Of a stretch of 64,000 bases of DNA, positions 7,439-14,164 are shown one piece after another (within the stretch, counting starts at the first letter, position 1; each line of letters starts with the position of its first letter). The stretch spans positions 868,001 to 932,000 of the forward strand of contig CAVRNQ010000006.1 of NCBI GenBank assembly GCA_963722555.1, written 5' to 3'. The DNA is from Bog-366 sp963722555 (GTDB lineage Bacteria; Acidobacteriota; Terriglobia; UBA7540). The notes under the pieces are model-generated. The model saw only the letters and a program-made list of their open reading frames with translations. It did not search any database and was not told where the DNA came from. The translations under genes were made by a program, and so were the position numbers.

Positions 7439-8859
7439 CAGGACTTTCCCCATTTTTTAGCCTTCCCAAGCCAGCAGGAGTTCCAATTGCCAAGTTTTGG
7501 GCGGTGGACCGGATGGTTCGGGGCTGGTTTGAGAAAGAACCTTATGGATGCCATCGGCCAGAGCGTAGAAGCGGAAAGGCGGAATGCCGAAGAAGCGGAA
7601 GGAAATGATCAGGAGCCTTTCGCACAAGATTCTCAGCTTTAACTTCTGCCCTAAGAAAGTGGCGGCAAAGTAAGCCGCGGCCGTCACCAACACCACCAGG
7701 TTTTTCAGCCGTTGATAGCGCAGAACGCGAATATCTTCCAAGTGATAGCTCTGTTTGAGGAAGCGAAAAGTTTCCTCAATTTTCCAGCGGGTCAGATAGA
7801 TTTGCACGATCCACCATAGCGATTCTGAGTCCCGCGCTCCCTCCAGGTTGGTCAACAGCAGGAGCGGATCTTTCCCGAAACCGGCCACCACCACCAAGAG
7901 CATCTTCTCCTCTCGCCCCGGCAGGTGCAGGGGTTCGGCACCGTAGCGGAGCTCATAGACCTTTTCTTTCCCCTCTTCGATCTTGATCACGCGCGCCGCA
8001 TAACGCAGACGACACCGGCCACCCACCTCCGCCACACTCCCTTGCAGGCGGCGTCGATCGATCACGAAACGTTTACCGGTGGACCGGATCACAAAGCGTT
8101 CCCGCCGCTCCAGCAGCGGCTCCAAGACCTCCCGGCGGTCTCCGCCTCGATCCAGCGCCCAGATCCCTCGCCCTCTCGTATGGCTCCGCACCAAGTCCAC
8201 GGCCGCCAGAATCTCCGCGTTCTCACTACTAAACTCTTTCGCCTCCGCCGAGTATAGCTTCTGGTACAGCGGCACGATCTCGCTGCTTTTCACCTCCGCC
8301 GCCGTGATGTCACACAACCAATAGCCGTCATGCAGTTCGCCAGTGCTGCCGTCCCGCACCTTTGCCAGGTATTCCATCTTCTGGGCGTATTCCTTGCGCA
8401 GGTCACTCAGGTCCAGGCACAGCACCGTGTTCGCTTCTACTCGTCGACTCCCCAGCGCTGCCAAGCGCTCGCTCAGGTGGCTTTCCAGTTCCGTCGCCTC
8501 CAGATTGCGCGACAGACGGTTCTCCGTCTTGATCAAATCAATCTCTTCTTTCAGGCTGCACGCGATGTTGCTGAGCTTCACGTCCTGACTGGCCTGCACG
8601 CCAAACAACATCTGACCGACGAACTTCTGTAAGGGGCGGCTCAGACCTTCGGTGAGCTGCAAGGAGAACTTCGTGAGCTGGGCTTTCAGTCGGGAACGCA
8701 GTCTGTTATCGTGCATCGGGGATGCCTCCCAGGTGGTTTGGATTTCTCGCAAAAACCCTTCTACCACGGAGTCCGTCCCCGCTCACTTGTTAGAAAAAAC
8801 AACTCACGCTGGTTCTATTACTTGCCTGAATTCAGACAGAAAAAATGGGGAAAGTCCTG
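7439..8859 (-). mobile_element. Complete IS4-family insertion sequence (1,421 bp)
   Basis: The ends are perfect 20-bp inverted repeats: CAGGACTTTCCCCATTTTTT at 7439-7458 and its complement at 8840-8859. A 10-bp direct repeat ATGGTCAGTA flanks both ends exactly, as expected for an IS4-family transposition product. One transposase gene fills the interior on the minus strand and its stop lies within the left inverted repeat. Intact ends, intact gene and unmutated target duplication suggest a recent and possibly still mobile insertion. The subgroup name cannot be assigned by eye. Confidence 0.95.
7457..8716 (-). CDS. IS4-family DDE transposase
   Basis: 419 residues from the chosen ATG. The C-terminal part shows the IS4 signature Y-x2-R-x3-E-x6-K (in YLTRWKIEETFRFLK), with the catalytic Glu. 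The two catalytic aspartates are probably those of LCLDLSDL and WALDRGGD. The ATG at 8716 is chosen because GGGAGG lies 8 bases upstream; an in-frame GTG at 8767 would add 17 residues. The gene is unbroken, so the enzyme is probably functional. It cuts at the terminal inverted repeats described for the element. Confidence 0.92.
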   Translation of the reverse strand: MHDNRLRSRLKAQLTKFSLQLTEGLSRPLQKFVGQMLFGVQASQDVKLSNIACSLKEEIDLIKTENRLSRNLEATELESHLSERLAALGSRRVEANTVLCLDLSDLRKEYAQKMEYLAKVRDGSTGELHDGYWLCDITAAEVKSSEIVPLYQKLYSAEAKEFSSENAEILAAVDLVRSHTRGRGIWALDRGGDRREVLEPLLERRERFVIRSTGKRFVIDRRRLQGSVAEVGGRCRLRYAARVIKIEEGKEKVYELRYGAEPLHLPGREEKMLLVVVAGFGKDPLLLLTNLEGARDSESLWWIVQIYLTRWKIEETFRFLKQSYHLEDIRVLRYQRLKNLVVLVTAAAYFAATFLGQKLKLRILCERLLIISFRFFGIPPFRFYALADGIHKVLSQTSPEPSGPPPKTWQLELLLAWEG

Positions 8860-8869
8860 ATGGTCAGTA
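8860..8869. repeat. Right target-site duplication of the IS4-family element
   Basis: Exact copy of the 10-bp ATGGTCAGTA at 7429-7438. It also contains the possible start codon of the small membrane-protein frame at 8860-9111. Confidence 0.93.
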
Positions 8870-9111
8870 AGGTTGTTGTGCAAACAATTAAAGTGATATT
8901 GGTCTTCTCGGTGGTTGTCTTTTTGGTAGTGCCGCTCCGGAGGCCTGGTCACTTTCTTCTGCTCATCGGGTCACCTCTCCTCTTTCTTACCTGTGGTTTC
9001 CTCCTGAAAAAGTCAAAAGGCGAGAACACCGGCGACAAGTTCACTGCTTTCCTCATGAAGAACTTTTTTTGCAGGAACAGCGGCGACCAGGCAGGAAAGC
9101 CACCTCACTGA
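8860..9111 (+). CDS. Possible small two-helix membrane protein
   Basis: 83-residue frame starting at the ATG inside the right target duplication. Two hydrophobic segments (about residues 9-25 and 32-47) are separated by a basic RRPG turn and followed by a charged, lysine-rich tail, a plausible inner-membrane hairpin. The stretch has lower GC than its surroundings. No family is recognised. There is no good ribosome site, and the IS insertion has replaced its upstream region. It could be a non-coding remnant; treat as tentative. Confidence 0.35.
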   Translation: MVSKVVVQTIKVILVFSVVVFLVVPLRRPGHFLLLIGSPLLFLTCGFLLKKSKGENTGDKFTAFLMKNFFCRNSGDQAGKPPH

Positions 9112-9260
9112 GATTTCCAAAATGAGACATCACCCCGCTGTTGCCCAAGAGGCGAGGAAAAGCCGCAGAGTCTCAAAAACTGGGACCCCGCCTGTCGCGC
9201 TACGTGCTTGGGCTTAGGGGCTCGGACGAGTCCCGTGTCCCGAGCCCCGAGTCCCGACTC

Positions 9261-9986
9261 TCATCCTCCGAGCAAATTCAGGACCTCGTCCAGCTCGCGG
9301 TGGACGCAGGTGAACGTGGGCGTGTCACGCGCGGTATAGCTGGTTGCTTCGCTGTGACGGAGTTCCATGACGAGGTCAACGAAGTGCTCAGGCTTGTCGC
9401 TTTCGAACGCCACCACGAACTCCTGGTCGTCCAAGCCAAAGGAGTACGTGGTGTTCAGGCGGACGGTAGGGTAGCGGTGGCCGATCTCGATGTGCTCGTC
9501 CATCATGCCTTGGCGCGCGTGCTTGGTGAGGCGATACCAGGCTTTGCTTTTGACAAAGGGATACACGAACAGGTACCGGAACTGGCCGGGGACGAGCTTC
9601 AGCCGAGTCCCTTCCTGCCCGGGGTGCTGGTGTTTGTCCACATAGACGGAGCGCTTGGTCATGGACAGGTACGAATAGGGTGAGGTCAGGTATTTGCCCA
9701 AGTCGGTTGCGAGCAGTTTGGCGGTCATTTCCTGGAACTTCAGCAGGTCGAAACCGATGCGCCACAGCATGAAATCGCAGTCACCGCGAATACCCACCAG
9801 GGAGTAGGGGATGACCATCACATCCTGCTCGTAGCTCTTTACGACGTTAATGAACTGGGCCTTGCCGCGTTCGCGCTCCTCGGCGGCGAGGCGTCGCCAG
9901 GCCGGATCGACTTTATGAAATCCAAAATTCACATACTGGCGGCGGTCGTCGCCGTCTCCCGCTTTGGTATGGTTTCTTTCACTCAA
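9261..9986 (-). CDS. chdC: Coproheme decarboxylase (HemQ/ChdC, chlorite dismutase family)
   Basis: 241 residues. Features of the chlorite dismutase-like fold are clear: YVNFGFHKVDPAWR near the N-terminus, YSYLSMTKRSVY (104-115) with active-site tyrosines, and GMMDEHIEIGHRYP (160-173) with the proximal heme-ligand histidine. The absence of a signal peptide and the DUF-type N-terminal half point to HemQ/ChdC, which converts coproheme to heme b in the coproporphyrin-dependent pathway, rather than a true chlorite dismutase. The start is a TTG at 9986 with GGAG six bases upstream. It stands alone; no other heme genes are adjacent. Confidence 0.9.
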   Translation of the reverse strand: MSERNHTKAGDGDDRRQYVNFGFHKVDPAWRRLAAEERERGKAQFINVVKSYEQDVMVIPYSLVGIRGDCDFMLWRIGFDLLKFQEMTAKLLATDLGKYLTSPYSYLSMTKRSVYVDKHQHPGQEGTRLKLVPGQFRYLFVYPFVKSKAWYRLTKHARQGMMDEHIEIGHRYPTVRLNTTYSFGLDDQEFVVAFESDKPEHFVDLVMELRHSEATSYTARDTPTFTCVHRELDEVLNLLGG

Positions 9987-10043
9987 GACCGGACTCCGCC
10001 AGGTTCGTTGTTTCTGCCTTCGACATGAGCGTTCGAGCTGTTT

Positions 10044-10263
10044 TAGCAGGCTGCGGAAAAACCCGCCAATGCTGTCATCCTGAGTCCTTCGCTGTCATCC
10101 TGAGCGCAGCGAAGGATCTCGCTCTGCCCGCTCAGGATAAACTGCGCGACGGACCCCTGTATTTGAATTTCCAAGCAAATACAGAGGTCCTTCCTTCGTT
10201 TCACTCAGGACCGGCTTCGCCTCCTCAGGATGACAGTTTGAGGTTTTTTTCCGCAGCCTGCTA
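10044..10263. repeat. MITE-like inverted-repeat element, family 1, copy A
   Basis: Ends are perfect inverted repeats, TAGCAGGCTGCGGAAAAA at 10044-10061 and its complement ending at 10263. Inside, TGTCATCCTGAGC-type segments face each other, so most of the 220-bp element could fold on itself. Related copies or fragments lie at 36500-37042, 37612-37670, 47304-47443, 51361-51450, 56541-56692 and 61456-61654. The ends begin with TA, which would fit insertion at TA, but no parent transposase is present. Confidence 0.88.
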
Positions 10264-10717
10264 GGACACGACTCGCCGTGCCCCGACAAGTCTTGTTGCG
10301 CCTGCGCTCGGTTAGGCCTTTCCGGCGGCCAAGCCAGCCGCGCCCTGGCACGAGTCAGGCAAAAGCGTTAAACAATCCATGGTATCCGGAGAAGTCCCTG
10401 CCTGGACGACGCAGGGTAATTCTGCTGGGCGTCCGGCAAGGGTAAGCCCCAGACGAATCTTCAATATACCATGAAAGGCCCGAGGGTCGGCGGCAGGTCG
10501 CCACCTGGTGGGTCACTATGAAGATTCGCGTCGGTCCGGACGATAAACGTCTCTTGCGAAGCCCCAGTCCGAAAAAAGGCCTACGCAGAAGAGAACCCAG
10601 CAGAGGACCGGTGCCTGCGAGATGGTGCCCCATTCGTGCAAGAGATAGTGCCAGATGGCGTGCCGCATCATCGTGGCATAGTAATCCTTCGCCGGCGGTT
10701 GTCCAAGAGTAGGGACC

Positions 10718-10807
10718 CGGATTTCTCACCACGGGATTGGAAGGGCGGGGCTGAACCCCCGCCCTCCTGGCAGCCCCAAAAAGCGTCCCCGCGTGGTGAG
10801 AAATCCG
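10718..10807. repeat. 90-bp inverted-repeat element, family 2
   Basis: Perfect 16-bp terminal inverted repeats, CGGATTTCTCACCACG at 10718-10733 and its complement at 10792-10807, flank a GGGCGGGG..CCCCGCCC inner hairpin. Related pieces (TTTTTCACCACGG, CGTGGTGAGAAAT) occur at 36464-36500, 37076-37135 and 37698-37765. Confidence 0.85.
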
Positions 10808-11146
10808 CGTCGGGGGTTGGGGTTCAGCAGGGGATAAGAGGGGCGCGCGGGCATCATGTCACTCAATCGCTCCATGGCCCAATCATCCCATCGCTCCATC
10901 ACACGGCCGCCCGATCACACGATCTCCCGATTGCTCCATCTGCGCCCGTGACGCACTCCCCCATATCGGTTATCGGCAGAGTGAGGTGGGCAGGTGAGCC
11001 GGCTTAGTGAGTCCGAAGATCGTCAATCTCCCCACCTCCCGATTTTTAGACCGGAGCCCACATGGCAAAGAATTAGCCGGGAGGGGAGACTAGCTTGCCC
11101 AGCCGGGGCGTGCGGGCGCAGTTCGGTGAAAAGTCCGTGTAATACG

Positions 11147-11175
11147 TTCCCAAGCGGGGCGCACAGGTGTATACT
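11147..11175 (+). promoter_or_regulatory. Candidate promoter of the pseudopilin operon
   Basis: TTCCCA (11147-11152), a 17-bp spacer, and TATACT (11170-11175) resemble a sigma-70 promoter. The local sequence AGGTGTATACTC recurs upstream of the GH36 gene at 17443-17454 with TTCCC at similar distance. It would give a leader of roughly 220 bases before the first pilin start. Confidence 0.5.
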
Positions 11176-11399
11176 CCCGCCTATAGCAGAGGGTTCCCGC
11201 CGGGGAACCCGGGAATGGAACGGTTGCCCTCTGGTACTCTAGTACTATTGTGTGGACGCTTAAGGCGCCCCACAATTCTCATGGGAAATTCTGGAGCTCT
11301 GGCTTGTGAGAGAAACTCGGTTCACAACGAAACCCTCAGCTCCGCACAGATCGCCGCTGGATCGAAGCTTGGAACCTCTGTAAGGAGGCTGCCCTGACT

Positions 11400-11813
11400 G
11401 TGAAGCGACGCGCAACTGCAGGTTACAGTCTGGTTGAAATGCTGGTGGTCGTTGCCATGATCGGCGTCCTGGCGGCGATGGCGGTGCCGGCTTTCATGAA
11501 CTCCATGAACAGCTATCGGCTTTCCAGTGCCGTGGCGGCGTCGGCCGGAGCCACTCAGTCGACCCGCTTCCAGGCGATCCTGCACGGCTATCAGGACCAG
11601 CGCACTTTCACTCGTTCGATCCTAATGTATCAAGTCTTCAATATGGTCTCGTCAGCGGCGGTGTTTTCTGCAGAGAATTCACCTATCGCCATCGCCCGAT
11701 GGGGAGATGTGGCGATCGGTCCGGCGAACCCAAACGCGCCAATCAACACGGGGACGTCGTTTTACGCGATGTTGGTTTCGGGCAGGGGAAATGTCTCAGT
11801 CACCCACCCGTGA
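11400..11813 (+). CDS. Prepilin-like protein with type IV N-terminal methylation motif
   Basis: 137 residues. The short basic leader MKRRATAG is followed by YSLVEMLVVVAMIGVLAAMAV, a canonical class III prepilin site: cleavage after G8, Tyr at +1, Glu at +5 (E13). The PilD peptidase would process it and the helix would pack in a pilus or pseudopilus. The rest is short and resembles no particular pilin head, so it may be a truncated FimT/GspH-type minor pilin. The GTG start follows TAAGGAGG with a rather long spacing. First gene of the operon; the next frame opens within its 3' end. Confidence 0.8.
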   Translation: MKRRATAGYSLVEMLVVVAMIGVLAAMAVPAFMNSMNSYRLSSAVAASAGATQSTRFQAILHGYQDQRTFTRSILMYQVFNMVSSAAVFSAENSPIAIARWGDVAIGPANPNAPINTGTSFYAMLVSGRGNVSVTHP

Positions 11814-11913
11814 GCAACCGGCGTTGCAAGGGGGCTTCACTCTGATTGCGATCTTGGTGGCGTCGGCCATCCGGGCGGTCGGCCTGATGGCAACGGCCCT
11901 GCGGGGGGAGAAC
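11791..11913 (+). pseudogene. Relic of a second prepilin N-terminus
   Basis: In the same frame as the following GspH-like gene, an ATG at 11791 opens a 41-residue stretch with GGFTLIAILVASAIRAVGL, clearly derived from a PilV-type prepilin leader (G|FTLIEVLVASAILAVG in the family). The invariant +5 Glu has become Ala and the rest of that pilin is missing. It may be translated as an N-terminal extension of the next protein or be a decayed deletion remnant. Confidence 0.6.
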
Positions 11914-12516
11914 GTGAACAAGCCGACAGTGCGTGATCGGGGGGTGGCTGGAAGAAGGAGCAGGGTTCTGCGCGCGGAGGGTTTTTCGTTGATCGAGATG
12001 CTGGTCACGATTTCGATCATTGGGATTTTATCCGGGATGGCCTACCTGGCCTTCATAAACGTCATGCCGACTGTGCGTGCGGACTCTGCCCTGCAGCTTC
12101 TGGCGGTCCAGCTCCGCCAAGCCCGTGAGGCTTCCGTGGACCAGAGACGGATCATTCAGGTGACCTTTAAAGGTACGAGCGAAATCGTGACCGTGCGGCA
12201 GAATCTGGACCTGACTACGACGCAATTATCCGACTACTTCCTTCCCTATCAGATGGCCTTCAGCGTGTTGTCGGGGGTCGGGGACACACCCGATCACTTC
12301 GGCAACTCGAGCGCAGTCAGCTTAAACTGCACGGGTATGCCTTGTACGATCACCTTTCAAAGCGACGGGGCGGTGTTTGACAGTAGCGGCAACTTCGTCA
12401 ACGGGACGGTGTTTATTGGCATCTCGGGACGGAAACAGACAGCGCGGGCGGTGACCATTCTTGGCGCAACGGGTCGCATCAAGGGTTATCGCTACAGCGG
12501 AACAAGCTGGTTCTAG
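11914..12516 (+). CDS. GspH/FimT-type pseudopilin
   Basis: 200 residues from the GTG at 11914, which follows GGGGGGAG. A class III prepilin site is clear: cleavage after G23, then FSLIEMLVTISIIGIL with Glu at +5 (E28). The ADSALQLLAVQLRQAREASVDQRR segment and the beta-rich C-terminus with SDGAVFDSSG match GspH/FimT minor pseudopilins. An alternative start at 11791 would place a second, degenerate prepilin leader in front; the conserved site here argues for the later start. It is part of the minor-pilin operon. Confidence 0.8.
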   Translation: MNKPTVRDRGVAGRRSRVLRAEGFSLIEMLVTISIIGILSGMAYLAFINVMPTVRADSALQLLAVQLRQAREASVDQRRIIQVTFKGTSEIVTVRQNLDLTTTQLSDYFLPYQMAFSVLSGVGDTPDHFGNSSAVSLNCTGMPCTITFQSDGAVFDSSGNFVNGTVFIGISGRKQTARAVTILGATGRIKGYRYSGTSWF

Positions 12517-12526
12517 AGGTTACCTT

Positions 12527-13072
12527 ATGGTCCCATTAATCCCGCGTCACCGGAAGGATGAAAAGGGTTTCACACTCATTGAGGTCATGATTGCATCGGT
12601 GGTTCTGGTCACGGGGCTCTTGGCGGTGGCCTATGGCTTGGGGGTTGGACTCACAGTCGTTTCGACCTCCCAGCAGGATACCGTCGCCCGGCAGAAGGCT
12701 CGCGAAGCCATGGAGGATGTATTTACCGCTCGCGACACGGCCAGCATCACTTTCGATCAGATTTGCAACGTTGCCGCCAACACGTCCTGCATCTTTGTCA
12801 ACGGTTTTACCGGCTTAACCACGCCGGGGGCGGACGGAATCGTGAATACCGCCGACGATGGGGCTGTAGAGACTGTTGACATGCCCGGGCCGGACGGCAT
12901 CCTCGGCACGGCGGACGACGTGTATCCGCCTCTTAATGGGTTTCAACGATCCATTCAGGTGGTGCAGCTTTCTTCCATTCTGAAGCAAATCACCGTGACG
13001 ATCCGATATGAGACCCCGAAAGGTATTGCCCGTCAGGTCACTCTCACGGCTGTGATGTCACCTTATGTGTAA
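12527..13072 (+). CDS. PilV-type minor pilin
   Basis: 181 residues. The prepilin site is KG|FTLIEVMIASVVLVTGLLAV with cleavage after G14 and Glu at E19; ASVVLVTGLLAV is typical of PilV. The middle carries an Asp/Gly-rich stretch with two copies of a DGI-x-TADD motif, reminiscent of calcium-binding loops. It starts 10 bp after the GspH-like gene and overlaps the PilW-like gene by 8 bp, indicating one operon. Minor pilins of this type prime assembly of type IV pili or pseudopili. Confidence 0.85.
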   Translation: MVPLIPRHRKDEKGFTLIEVMIASVVLVTGLLAVAYGLGVGLTVVSTSQQDTVARQKAREAMEDVFTARDTASITFDQICNVAANTSCIFVNGFTGLTTPGADGIVNTADDGAVETVDMPGPDGILGTADDVYPPLNGFQRSIQVVQLSSILKQITVTIRYETPKGIARQVTLTAVMSPYV

Positions 13073-14093
13073 ACTATCGCATCCATCGCGCGCAACTCGC
13101 CCCCCCGGGGGTTACACCTTTATCGAGCTCCTGGTGGCCATGACACTCTCCTTAATCGTACTGGGCCTGGCTTTCGATGTATTCAACCAGCTCAACGATG
13201 CCAGCGATCTGGCGGGGTGCGTGGCCGACGTGAATGGGAACCTCCGAGCCAGTGTGAATCTTATTACCCGCGACCTGAGTTCGGCCGGAGCGGAAATTCC
13301 TTTGGGCGGCATTCCGCTTCCGGGCGGAAACATCGCCACGCTCATCAACCGGCCCGGTCCCGGCGCAAGCACTTTTCCCACCACCGGCTACATGCCTGTC
13401 ATCACTCCGGGGACGGGTTTGGGACCGACTCTCGGTGGCTACACCACGGACGAGGTCACGATTATCTCCATCAACCCGGTTTCTCTATTGGATCAATACC
13501 CCCTGACGGCTATAAGCTACGACCAGACCCATGCCACGATCACCGTCAACAACGGCACCAACCTCGCTACGGGAGTCTCGCAGGTTCTTCCTGGCCAGTT
13601 GATCATGTTGGAGAACTCTACCACCTGCATCCTCGCAGTGACAGCTGTTGATACAACAAATAATATCATAACATTTACTACGGGCGCGGCGGCGGACGTT
13701 TTGGGGCTCAACCAATTCCCCCCCAACGCGACTACCGGCACCATTGCGCAGCTCCCACCCGTCGCGGCCAGCACGACTGCCTATCATGTCAATATGATTT
13801 CCTATTACGTGAATGCATCGAACCCCCCGAGGTTAATGCGGCAGGTGGGGACAAGCGCTGCCCAGCCGATTGCTGTGGGGATCAACCTATTGCAGTTCTC
13901 CTACAGCCTTTCACCTCCTGCGACACCAACTGACCCGACCAATGTGGTCGGCAATCCCAATCAAATTCGCAAGGTGAACCTGTGGGTGAATGCCCAAGCC
14001 GACCACCCGAGTCGCCGCACCCGACAGTATTATTCGGATTCGATCAAGACGTCGGTGGTGGTTCAGAATCTGGCATTCTTCAACAAATACTGA
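13065..14093 (+). CDS. PilW-type minor pilin
   Basis: 342 residues. The prepilin site G16|YTFIELLVAMTLSLIVLGLAF has Glu at +5 (E21). RASVNLITRDLSSAG after the helix is the typical PilW alpha-helical spine, followed by a long beta-rich, Thr/Asn-rich head ending in Arg-Arg and YYSDSIKTSV. Its ATG overlaps the PilV stop. Longer than many PilW proteins because of a 150-residue insert. Function: minor pilin, probably tip-complex subunit. Confidence 0.85.
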   Translation: MCKLSHPSRATRPPGGYTFIELLVAMTLSLIVLGLAFDVFNQLNDASDLAGCVADVNGNLRASVNLITRDLSSAGAEIPLGGIPLPGGNIATLINRPGPGASTFPTTGYMPVITPGTGLGPTLGGYTTDEVTIISINPVSLLDQYPLTAISYDQTHATITVNNGTNLATGVSQVLPGQLIMLENSTTCILAVTAVDTTNNIITFTTGAAADVLGLNQFPPNATTGTIAQLPPVAASTTAYHVNMISYYVNASNPPRLMRQVGTSAAQPIAVGINLLQFSYSLSPPATPTDPTNVVGNPNQIRKVNLWVNAQADHPSRRTRQYYSDSIKTSVVVQNLAFFNKY

Positions 14094-14164
14094 CTACACA
14101 CGGGGCAGGAACAGCGTACCCGCCACGCGCCTTGAGCGGAGCAAGCCACGGGAAAGGGGAAGCA

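Larger units (their letters stand above)
9987..11399. other. 1.4-kb intergenic region with repeats and a promoter
   Basis: No convincing gene was found here. The region holds two inverted-repeat elements (10044-10263 and 10718-10807) and a likely promoter at 11147-11175 for the pilin operon. Several short open frames run across the repeats and have no recognisable protein features. Confidence 0.6.

Noticed and set aside
9261..9986. True chlorite dismutase
   Set aside because: No signal peptide and the overall pattern is that of HemQ/ChdC.
10355..11007. Several open frames of 60-125 residues
   Set aside because: They run across inverted-repeat elements and share no protein-like composition.
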